Made by a program: the position numbers and the translations under genes. A model generated the notes under the pieces. It did no database searches and had not been told where the DNA came from. It worked only from the letters and a program-made list of their open reading frames with translations. From Nitrospirales bacterium (GTDB taxonomy: Bacteria > Nitrospirota > Nitrospiria > Nitrospirales > UBA8639), in NCBI GenBank assembly GCA_031315915.1, contig JALDRK010000006.1, forward strand, positions 1-64,000: DNA of 64,000 nt. Reading direction: 5' to 3'. The first letter of the stretch is position 1; every line of letters starts with the position of its first letter. This document shows, piece after piece, positions 57,258 through 64,000 of this stretch.

Positions 57258-58355
57258 CTATTTTCTGGTGGGGCCGGGTTGGATTTCGACCCGGATGGAA
57301 TGAGTGCCGGGAGGGAGGCCTTCCGATACAATAATGCCGATGGTCAGTTCGCCCTGAATGCGTTCGATGACCTGTCCCAGCCGGCCACGGATTTCAGTGG
57401 TCCGTTTTTCTCCTGGTTTCAATGATCCCAATGGGATGGGAATCGGCGCCACTCGTTTAAATCCTTCAACCAGGACCGGTGTCCCGCGTAATTCGACATA
57501 TGCCGAGGGAATGGTGGCGTCAGATACATTGGTGGTTTCGATTAATAGGATGATGGCTTCCCCGCCTTCCAAGGCAAGATTACGATTGGCATCGAGTAGT
57601 TTGGTTCTAAACTGGACTGCCGGACTCACTTCTGCTTTGACTGCGGTTGGCGCTTGCGAGGGTTGTGCGGTGTTCGTTGTCCCGGGCGGCGACATGTTGG
57701 TTTGAGCATTAGGTGTCGTGGGTGTTCCGGGGGCTGTTGCCTGTGTGAGACGGGGAAGCACGCTGATCATATCTTTAGCCAGTACTTCCGCTGCACTTTT
57801 CACGGTGCCATCGATTTGAGTTGTGCTACAGGATGTGGACTGACTGGTTAATTCCGGAGTCCACAGGCTGACTTTTTGATGATAAATCAAGGGAGATTGG
57901 GCGAGGGCCGTGCCCTGAGGGTCTTCATAGACCGCCTGCATATTCATATCCACAAAGGCCTGATACCGGTCTTCCTGGCCCATCTTGGTTACCGGGTCAA
58001 AGGCAAATTGGTTCAGTGTGAGCAATATTCGATATCCGTCCGGAGGGGCGCCTTTGGCTTGACCCACCGGAGGCTCGGCTTGCACGGTTTGAAACCGCTC
58101 CATCCCGACGTCCATAAAGGTTTGGGAAATGAGGTTTCCTACCGGGACGGAGTAGGGCAATCCGCACGCATCGACCGTTAGGGTGTATTGGAGGAGACTA
58201 CTGGAAAAGGCATACGTGATATTCAAGGGAAGGCGTGGTTCGGGCGGAGATTCAAATCCCAAACGCGGTAGGGACACCTTGTCGCAGGCTGAAAAAGTCA
58301 GGAAGAAAACGGCGAGAACGCTATTGAAAAAAAGGAAATGAGATTTTGAACACAC
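57258..58355 (-). CDS. Lipoprotein with C-terminal Ig-like domain, function unknown
   Basis: The lipobox FLTFSAC (Cys24) follows a hydrophobic signal. The first domain (about 45-205) contains YRILLTLNQFAFDPVT and a long helical segment with AAEVLAKDMISVLPRL. A Thr/Pro/Ala-rich linker lies at about 210-250. A beta domain at about 255-360 (NRNLALEGGEAIILLIETTN, LPPGTHSIRVEIQPG) looks like a CARDB or BatD-like Ig fold. The start is a GTG at 58355. The gene is on the opposite strand to two further lipoproteins downstream. Confidence 0.65.
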   Translation of the reverse strand: MCSKSHFLFFNSVLAVFFLTFSACDKVSLPRLGFESPPEPRLPLNITYAFSSSLLQYTLTVDACGLPYSVPVGNLISQTFMDVGMERFQTVQAEPPVGQAKGAPPDGYRILLTLNQFAFDPVTKMGQEDRYQAFVDMNMQAVYEDPQGTALAQSPLIYHQKVSLWTPELTSQSTSCSTTQIDGTVKSAAEVLAKDMISVLPRLTQATAPGTPTTPNAQTNMSPPGTTNTAQPSQAPTAVKAEVSPAVQFRTKLLDANRNLALEGGEAIILLIETTNVSDATIPSAYVELRGTPVLVEGFKRVAPIPIPLGSLKPGEKRTTEIRGRLGQVIERIQGELTIGIIVSEGLPPGTHSIRVEIQPGPTRK

Positions 58356-58851
58356 ACCCTTACCCTACCCTAAGCCCTTTCAGGATAGCAATATGAGAGA
58401 GCGTCTCTTGCCTTATTCAACACAACGGTACGGATTGTTTCTTCTCCCACGAAACGTTCACTGTTTCGGTTAGTGAAGAGATTGAGGCAAGGATCGATTC
58501 GTCAGTAAATAGACAAATCAATCGTTCAGTCAAGAATGGTGCGAGGAACTCAAACTATTGGGATATCACCGGAGAACAGAGTCGACCGGAGTTCCTCGGC
58601 AAGCTTATCCTACGTTTCCCAATAGCATTCGGAATGGCGTCATCTTTTGAGTCTGGGGCAAATCTTTTCGGTGGTTCAGGGTGGCAGACGGTTGAAGCAT
58701 ATAGTGTTGTGACAGCCATCTGTTCTATGTGCGTAAATGACCGAAGGGGGGCTTCCCATAAAGGGTTCTTTTCGGTTCCTTGACCATCGGCAGAATCGAG
58801 AGAGAGAATATTGATTATTAGGATTGGACTTTCACCTAAGGAGGCTTCACC
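58356..58851. other. Divergent intergenic region between lipoprotein genes
   Basis: About 500 bp without a supported gene. CTAAGGAGG at 58837-58845 is the ribosome site of the next gene. Promoters for both directions are expected. Confidence 0.4.
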
Positions 58852-59622
58852 ATGTGGCGTCACCTGTCTTTGATGTTTCTTCTCGTTCTAGCGGTCGGGG
58901 TCAGCGGCTGTTCATTCGACAACACCCCAAAACGGATGATGGCGTATTTAGATCCTTCCCCTTCTCAGGCTCAGCCAGATGCGCAACAAAGTGCCATGCC
59001 GACGAACGAAGTGAAGGCTGCCATGGTGGTCCTCAACGACGCGGGTTTCGAAAAGTCCGCTCCTGAACTTCGGAAAGGGACATTACAGCATCTGGGTGAA
59101 CAGTTGAAGGTTGAGATCGAAAAGCAGCTTCCTCTGCAACTGACTTCAGTGCTGTATCCGGATGATGTGGTTCCTCAGGGCTCTTCCGACATGTTTATCA
59201 AAATAGCGAAGAAGCAAGAGGTTCCATTTTTGCTGGTGGCGGTATTGTCCAGTTCCGAAGTGGAAGTTTTTGATCGGCTGCCTATGCAAGGCATGCAACA
59301 GGGGGGGGGGATGCGAGGCTCGGGTATGCCGGGCTACCGGGCCGAGAATTATGCCAGAATGGAATTGGCGCTTCTTGATGGTCAAACGGGACATCCTGTG
59401 ATGACCACCGACGGTCAGGCCTGGGCCACCTTGGAACGTTTGGTGGTGCCAATGGAATCCAACGTGTATCCGGTTGTGCGACGTGATCTGACACAACCGC
59501 CTATTTATCCGAATTCCGAAGAGGATGCCTATGAAACCCTTCGCTGGGTTTCCGGGCAGGATGCCATTGCCCAAGCGGTGATGCATCTTGAACAGTTATG
59601 GAAAAAGAATCAGGCAGCTTGA
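58852..59622 (+). CDS. Lipoprotein of unknown function
   Basis: The signal ends in a lipobox GVSGC (Cys20). The mature protein has a helical segment (about 45-90), a strand-rich centre with VPFLLVAVLSSSEVEVFD, a Gly/Met-rich loop (about 147-160, including a run of eight G bases at about 59301-59308) and a C-terminal helix. No family recognised. A strong AAGGAGG precedes the ATG. The next lipoprotein starts 4 bp after its stop, so the two form an operon. Confidence 0.7.
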   Translation: MWRHLSLMFLLVLAVGVSGCSFDNTPKRMMAYLDPSPSQAQPDAQQSAMPTNEVKAAMVVLNDAGFEKSAPELRKGTLQHLGEQLKVEIEKQLPLQLTSVLYPDDVVPQGSSDMFIKIAKKQEVPFLLVAVLSSSEVEVFDRLPMQGMQQGGGMRGSGMPGYRAENYARMELALLDGQTGHPVMTTDGQAWATLERLVVPMESNVYPVVRRDLTQPPIYPNSEEDAYETLRWVSGQDAIAQAVMHLEQLWKKNQAA

Positions 59623-59626
59623 TTGG

Positions 59627-60325
59627 ATGACTTCTTTCGCATTCGTGTCCTTGGGAGTCATGGTGTTTTTTGCGGCGGGGTGCGGGTCCGGTCCCGCACC
59701 CCGCATGATGAGTCTGGTCGGACAAGAAGCCTTTGACAATCGGAGTCCCACTTTTCAGGATCGTGAATGGACTCGCCTGTCCAGGATCGGTCTGGTCGTC
59801 CATTCAGATGACACAGGTTCGGGTGCCGCCCCCGCTATAACGGAGAGTTATCTGGAAACGCTCACGCGACGCACCGAGGAATTTTTGAAGCAACAATGTG
59901 CCTTCCAGGATATTCTCACTGTTTCCACCTTTTCACACCCTGTCGATTTCTCCAGTGCCCTTGAATCCCAATTCCAGAATTTTCCTGTTTCTCATCAAAT
60001 TCTTGTGGTCTTCTCAGGGTGGGAACGGGTTGGTCCTGAAAAAATTGGAGAAGCCACGGTTATGACGCAAATGAGCGGAACCGTGATTGAACATTATGCC
60101 TTGGCTGAAATAGGGGTGCTCCGGAGATCGGATCGGAAAATGGTCTATTGGGTATCGGGGCAAGGGACGGAAAGCCTGGAGCAATTAGACGCCCCTATTG
60201 GAAAAAATCAGCCTTCCCCTAGTGAGGCACGGGATATCTTACGGGCCCGATCCGGTCAGCAGGCCCTTGATCGGGCATTGGAACAGTTTGCCGAAGCCTG
60301 TCAACGGACAAGACCCGGCGGATAA
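59627..60325 (+). CDS. Lipoprotein of unknown function, second of a pair
   Basis: The lipobox FFAAGC (Cys19 from the ATG at 59627) is followed by a mature domain. It has LSRIGLVVHSDDTGSG, HQILVVFSGWERVG and LAEIGVLRRSDRKMVYWVSG, resembling the strands of the first lipoprotein (both carry a strand followed by an enzyme-like glycine turn), so they may be distant paralogues. It is likely co-transcribed with the upstream gene and ends 5 bp before the convergent yajQ stop. A TTG at 59588 would overlap the first gene and is less likely. Confidence 0.68.
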   Translation: MTSFAFVSLGVMVFFAAGCGSGPAPRMMSLVGQEAFDNRSPTFQDREWTRLSRIGLVVHSDDTGSGAAPAITESYLETLTRRTEEFLKQQCAFQDILTVSTFSHPVDFSSALESQFQNFPVSHQILVVFSGWERVGPEKIGEATVMTQMSGTVIEHYALAEIGVLRRSDRKMVYWVSGQGTESLEQLDAPIGKNQPSPSEARDILRARSGQQALDRALEQFAEACQRTRPGG

Positions 60326-60329
60326 GGTG

Positions 60330-60827
60330 CTATCGATAGTTTTCGAATTGTAAATCAAGATCGAAATCCTGAGATCTGAGATGTTGCATGACGGCCTGTA
60401 ATTCATCCTTACTTTTACTTTGCACCCTCACCTGATCGCCTTGAATTTGCCCTTGCGCCTTGAATTTGGCCTCTTTGATGGATTTGGTAATGGCCTTGGC
60501 TTTATCCTCCGGGAGCCCGCTTTGAATGGTGATAACCTGCCGAACGGTCCCGCCCAACGCTTCTTCTACCTTGCCGTAGGTCAGGCCCTTTAACGACACA
60601 TGACGCTTGACGCATTTGGCTTTCAAAATGTCCAAGACCGCTTTGAGCTTATAATCATCATCCGAGAGCACGACCAATTGCTTCTCTTTTTCTTTGAGGG
60701 TAAGTTCCGTTTTAGAGCCCTTGAAATCGTACCGTTGCCCCACTTCCTTGACCGTTTGATCGACCACGTTTTTCATTTCCTGCATGTCAATGCGGGAAAC
60801 GACATCGAACGAATAGGTATCTGCCAT
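60330..60827 (-). CDS. yajQ: YajQ-family nucleotide-binding protein
   Basis: The 165-residue protein is made of two ferredoxin-like domains. The N-terminus MADTYSFDVVSRIDMQEM and YDFKGSKTELTL are signatures, and VRVQSKSKDELQAVMQ is conserved near the end. YajQ-type proteins bind nucleotides, RNA or cyclic-di-GMP depending on the species. It precedes cstA in the same direction as a separate unit. AAAGG precedes the ATG at 60827. Confidence 0.96.
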   Translation of the reverse strand: MADTYSFDVVSRIDMQEMKNVVDQTVKEVGQRYDFKGSKTELTLKEKEKQLVVLSDDDYKLKAVLDILKAKCVKRHVSLKGLTYGKVEEALGGTVRQVITIQSGLPEDKAKAITKSIKEAKFKAQGQIQGDQVRVQSKSKDELQAVMQHLRSQDFDLDLQFENYR

Positions 60828-60864
60828 GGCGTGCCTTTCTGTGGAAGATGTCGATGGCGAAAGT

Positions 60865-62814
60865 TTAGCAGCAGGGGCCGGCCGGTAGGTTGATGCCTTC
60901 GCCCTCGAAAACCTCTGTGCTGTTTAACGGGTGTTTTTGCACGAGATATCCATACCATTTGCGGGCGCTATCGGCAAGGACAACCAGGGCCAGGCAGGCC
61001 ACCATGCCTACCAAGCCTGCGTTGAGGCCCATGGTCACGGCCTGCGCTCCTTCGCCTGAGGAAGCCCGTTGAAAAAATATGATGAATAGTTCATAGCAAC
61101 CCGCCAGAGTGATGATTCCCACAAAGACCATGGGGAAAACAGTGACCCAAAGGTAGCGGGCTTTTCCCATTTTGATGAGGACCGTCGTGGCGATGCACAG
61201 AGCCAGCATGCCCAAGAGTTGATTCGCGGCGCCGAACATCGGCCAGATGGTTGAAATCGTGCCTGTGCCGATCAGATATCCCCATGCTCCTACGACCAAA
61301 AAGCTGCTGCCTAGAACGCCCGGCCACCAATTGATTTGCTTGAGTGGAGCAAAAGCCCGTCCGCCTAATTCCTGCACCAGGTAGCGGGCCACCCGTGTTC
61401 CGGCATCGATGGTGGTGAGGATGAAGAGAGCTTCAAATAACAAGGCGAACTGATACCAATAGGCCATGAGCCCGCTCATGCCCGGAAGGCCTGAAAAGAT
61501 GGAGGCCATGCCTACGGCAAGAGATACGGCCCCGCCTGGCCGTCCCGAGACGTCCACCTCCACCATGCCGGAGAGTTCGGTGATATGCGCGGTGGGGAAC
61601 CCCAGGGCTTTCAGGTCTTCCGCGGGGAGGCGGGTATTGATGGCCAGATAATCTCCCGGAACCAGGAGGCAGGCGGCAATGAGAGCAATGACACCGACGA
61701 AACTTTCCAGCAACATAGCCCCGTAGCCCACGATGGCCTGAGATTCCTGACCGATCAGTTTGGGAGTGGTCCCCGATGATACCAGAGAATGAAAACCCGA
61801 GATGGCTCCGCAGGCAATGGTAATAAACAAAAATGGAAAGAGCGTGCCGGGGATGATGGGACCATTGCCGGCGGTAAACATGGTGGTGCGGGGCATTTCA
61901 ATGGTGGGCGCTAAGAGGATCACGCCGATTCCCAGAAGTGCGATCACGCCCAGTTTCATGAAGGTGGAAAGATAATCGCGGGGGACGAGGAGAATCCACA
62001 CCGGCAATACGGAAGCCAGGAAGCCGTAGGCCGCGAGGCACCAGGTCAGAGTGGTGCGATCCCAAGTAAACCATTCGGCCCATTCAGACTGCGCGACGAC
62101 CCGTCCAACCATAATGGCTACAATCAGGAGGAAGAGGCCGATGAGCGTCATTTCTCCAACCCGGCCCGGCCGGAATTTTTGCAAATAGAGGCCCATCACG
62201 AAAGCGATGGGGATGGTCATGGCGATGGTAAATGTGCCCCAGGCATTATTGAACAAGGCGTTCACCACAGCTAATCCCAAACCTGCCAGAGCAACGACCA
62301 CAATAAACAGAACCGCAATAGCTGTGGCGAGTCCGGTGATGGGACCCAATTCGGCATGAGCGATTTCCGGCAAGGATTTTCCGTTGCGCCGCATGGAGGC
62401 CACGAGAATGACAAAATCCTGAACCGCTCCGGCCAGCACAGCTCCGATCACGATCCACAAAAATCCGGGTAAATATCCAAACTGAGCGGCCAAGACGGGT
62501 CCCAGCAATGGACCGGCACCGGCGATAGCAGCGAAATGATGACCGAATAGAATGTATTTGTTGGCGGGATAAAAGTTGGTGCCGTCCTGAAGTCGATGGG
62601 CGGGAGTGCGGCGTTGGTCATCAAGATTCATGACCGACTTGGACAGCCAGCGGCCATAAAATCGATAGGCCAGGACGTAAAAACAGGCTGAGGCCACTAC
62701 CAGCCACAATCCATTCACTTTTTCTTCGGGATTGACCAGTCCCGCCACATGAGCGAAGGCCCATGCGCAGATGACCGCAAGACCCATCCACCCGGTTTTA
62801 TGTGCCAGTGACAT
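60865..62814 (-). CDS. cstA: Carbon starvation protein CstA (peptide/pyruvate transporter)
   Basis: CstA is a many-helix inner-membrane transporter, shown in E. coli to import pyruvate or peptides on carbon starvation. About 16 hydrophobic helices are visible. Signature stretches are PANKYILFGHHFAAIAGAGP, GAVLAGAVQDFVILVASMRR, and ALFILTTIDAGTRVARYLVQ. The 649-residue length from the ATG at 62814 fits. The frame is open 33 codons further up, but that extension reads non-membrane sequence and AGGA lies before 62814. The gene is on the minus strand between yajQ and a PGPGW protein. Confidence 0.95.
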   Translation of the reverse strand: MSLAHKTGWMGLAVICAWAFAHVAGLVNPEEKVNGLWLVVASACFYVLAYRFYGRWLSKSVMNLDDQRRTPAHRLQDGTNFYPANKYILFGHHFAAIAGAGPLLGPVLAAQFGYLPGFLWIVIGAVLAGAVQDFVILVASMRRNGKSLPEIAHAELGPITGLATAIAVLFIVVVALAGLGLAVVNALFNNAWGTFTIAMTIPIAFVMGLYLQKFRPGRVGEMTLIGLFLLIVAIMVGRVVAQSEWAEWFTWDRTTLTWCLAAYGFLASVLPVWILLVPRDYLSTFMKLGVIALLGIGVILLAPTIEMPRTTMFTAGNGPIIPGTLFPFLFITIACGAISGFHSLVSSGTTPKLIGQESQAIVGYGAMLLESFVGVIALIAACLLVPGDYLAINTRLPAEDLKALGFPTAHITELSGMVEVDVSGRPGGAVSLAVGMASIFSGLPGMSGLMAYWYQFALLFEALFILTTIDAGTRVARYLVQELGGRAFAPLKQINWWPGVLGSSFLVVGAWGYLIGTGTISTIWPMFGAANQLLGMLALCIATTVLIKMGKARYLWVTVFPMVFVGIITLAGCYELFIIFFQRASSGEGAQAVTMGLNAGLVGMVACLALVVLADSARKWYGYLVQKHPLNSTEVFEGEGINLPAGPCC

Positions 62815-62909
62815 GGGGAGGGATCCTAGCAATCGTTCTGTGTGGAGTAAACCGTTTAACTGTTGTCTATCGGATATGGTGACGAGGTCAAAGACGTGAG
62901 CTGCACACG

Positions 62910-63338
62910 TCACGAAGCAAAGGTAAAGGGTGGTTTGTCGGCTTTCTTCCGTAAGGCATTGATGGCTTTTAAAATTTGAGGATGCCGGATAAGTTTGTGT
63001 TCAAGGGCATGTTTGCCGGGAAAGTCGATGAACACGATTCCCAGCAACATGGTCAGGAGTCCTTGACCCGGCAACACCAGCATGGCGATGCCGGCAATAA
63101 GGAAGATTACTCCGATGACATTTTTGACGAGGAGCCCCACACTGCGGATGATCGGATGATGATCGGCAAACCAGGGTTTGTGATGGTGATTTTGAAAGTA
63201 GTCTGCAGGCAGTCGGATGAGAATAGCCGGGATCGCGATCAACGTGCCGATAAATGCCACGAAGGAAAATCCGATCAGCCCGATCCACACATCTCTGGGG
63301 ACCCAGGTCTCAAGAAATTGAATGAAAGAGTCAATCAT
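62910..63338 (-). CDS. PGPGW-type small membrane protein
   Basis: This 142-residue membrane protein has three hydrophobic helices. IAMLVLPGQGLLTMLLGIVF resembles the PGPGW-motif transmembrane family (here PGQG), and an N-terminal helix DVWIGLIGFSFVAFIG and a His-rich cytoplasmic or periplasmic loop (NHHHKPWFADHHP) are present. Function unknown. It lies upstream of cstA in the same direction with a 95-bp gap. Confidence 0.8.
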   Translation of the reverse strand: MIDSFIQFLETWVPRDVWIGLIGFSFVAFIGTLIAIPAILIRLPADYFQNHHHKPWFADHHPIIRSVGLLVKNVIGVIFLIAGIAMLVLPGQGLLTMLLGIVFIDFPGKHALEHKLIRHPQILKAINALRKKADKPPFTFAS

Positions 63339-63487
63339 GAATGTTCAAGAGGGCAATGCGATCTCTCCGAATGGGTACCCGGTAACCTTATCATTCGGAT
63401 TGTTCCTATGGGTTGTTCGCTTTATAATCGTTTCACGATTGTATCAGGTTTGAGGACACATGATGAGATAAAGGATGAAGTGAACCG

Positions 63488-63970
63488 ATGACGCAATATT
63501 GGTTGTTGAAATCAGAACCCACCACATTTTCGATTGACGATCTGGCGGCCTCTCCGAACCAGACCACCTGTTGGGAAGGAGTTCGGAATTATCAGGCAAG
63601 AAATTTTCTCAAGTCCATGCAGGTCGGAGATCAGGGGTTTTTTTATCATAGCAATGCCGATCCCACTGCCATTGTCGGTCGCGTTGAAGTGGTCAAAGCG
63701 GCCTATCCCGATCCCTATGCCTTCGATGCGCACAGCCGGTATTTCGATGCGACAAGCACTCGTGAGCATCCCCGTTGGTTTGTGGTGGATATCCGGTTTC
63801 TGGAGAAATTTCCGGAACCGTTGTCTCTGTCCCATCTCCGAACGATCAAGGCCTTACAGCACATGGAGCTGTTACGCAAAGGGTCCAGATTGTCGGTCCA
63901 GCCCGTCAAAACTGCCGAGTGGGAGTGTATCCTCAAATTGGGTTCCTCTGGTCGGAAACGCGTCGTCTGA
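63488..63970 (+). CDS. EVE domain-containing protein
   Basis: The 160-residue protein has the EVE (PUA/YTH-like) signature: WLLKSEPTTFSIDDL, WEGVRNYQARNFL, GDQGFFYHSN and PTAIVGRVEVVKAAYPD. LSLSHLRTIKAL near the end is also typical. EVE domains bind modified bases in nucleic acid, and some sit beside modification-dependent restriction enzymes. Here it stands alone. It is complete within the window, divergent from the PGPGW gene. AAAGGATGAAG precedes the ATG. Confidence 0.96.
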   Translation: MTQYWLLKSEPTTFSIDDLAASPNQTTCWEGVRNYQARNFLKSMQVGDQGFFYHSNADPTAIVGRVEVVKAAYPDPYAFDAHSRYFDATSTREHPRWFVVDIRFLEKFPEPLSLSHLRTIKALQHMELLRKGSRLSVQPVKTAEWECILKLGSSGRKRVV

Positions 63971-64000
63971 GAGAATAATGCGTAGGATTTGCATAGTTCG

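Noticed and set aside
1-64000. CRISPR arrays, tRNA and rRNA genes
   Set aside because: No array of regularly spaced direct repeats and no rRNA-like stretch was seen, and no cloverleaf was recognised by eye; a dedicated tRNA search was not possible.

Overview
The window looks like a chromosome segment of a Gram-negative, outer-membrane-bearing, probably autotrophic bacterium. I would guess the Nitrospira lineage (Nitrospirota). The reasons are the mix of families: an SbtA/SbtB-type bicarbonate uptake pair, formate-tetrahydrofolate ligase, duplicated TatA proteins, an alginate-export-type porin, a DUF4321 protein, a lipoprotein animal-type haem peroxidase and many envelope lipoproteins. This is inferred from gene content; there is no rRNA or other decisive marker in the window.

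Layout. 1-9.3 kb: the end of apbE, a His-rich periplasmic metal-binding protein with a palindromic candidate operator, a Fur-family regulator, a Panacea-domain protein, a ComEA-like DNA-binding protein, an M32 carboxypeptidase, an O-methyltransferase and the large haem peroxidase. 9.3-10.3 kb: a membrane-anchored lytic transglycosylase. 10.3-16.6 kb: a compact island, AT-richer to the eye than its surroundings. It holds a cytosine-5 DNA methyltransferase, a very long protein with two GHKL ATPase modules, a protein with a complete receiver signature, and a Vsr-type endonuclease. The first three genes overlap end to start. The first two carry many one-base frameshifts, the last two are intact. 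On its right border lies the C-terminal stump of a CocE-type hydrolase whose intact relative sits at 23.3-25.2 kb. 16.8-25.2 kb: two lipoproteins, sbtA (one frameshift), sbtB, a frameshifted DUF3365 haem protein, a HAF-repeat protein and the CocE/NonD hydrolase. 25.2-42.8 kb: envelope genes (DUF457 membrane protein, TPR/beta-barrel protein, a lipoprotein with HELHH, an 889-residue FecR-domain secreted protein), a 1344-residue AAA-coiled-coil-WD40 protein, a CDF metal exporter, a free-standing GHKL ATPase and an SH3/EEP phosphodiesterase. 42.9-49.5 kb: fhs, two toxin-antitoxin pairs (vapBC and phd/relE) mixed with two copies of a MITE-like repeat, one of which ends the relE toxin frame, then uvrB. 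49.6-64 kb: DUF4321, a secreted protein, a MidA-like methyltransferase, two TatA proteins, a porin with a strong terminator, an Uma2-family gene broken by an in-frame stop, three lipoproteins, yajQ, cstA, a PGPGW membrane protein and an EVE-domain protein.

The most interesting unit is the 10.3-16.6 kb island. DNA methylation (Dcm) and mismatch nicking (Vsr) are joined to what reads as a two-component relay. The C-terminal module of the double-GHKL protein has an H-box-like sequence about 110 residues before an N-box. The next gene begins with a receiver domain that has all expected residues (D25/D26, D127, T166, K210) followed by about 340 residues I cannot assign. Prokaryotic MORC-like GHKL ATPases in restriction-modification neighbourhoods are known (Iyer, Abhiman and Aravind 2008). 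The His-to-Asp pairing inside such a cassette is the part worth pursuing.

A caution applies to the whole window: single-base frameshifts, several of them in short homopolymers, recur between 10.9 and 21 kb and again at 47.2 kb. They may be real decay or uncorrected sequencing error, and the two cannot be separated from one sequence.
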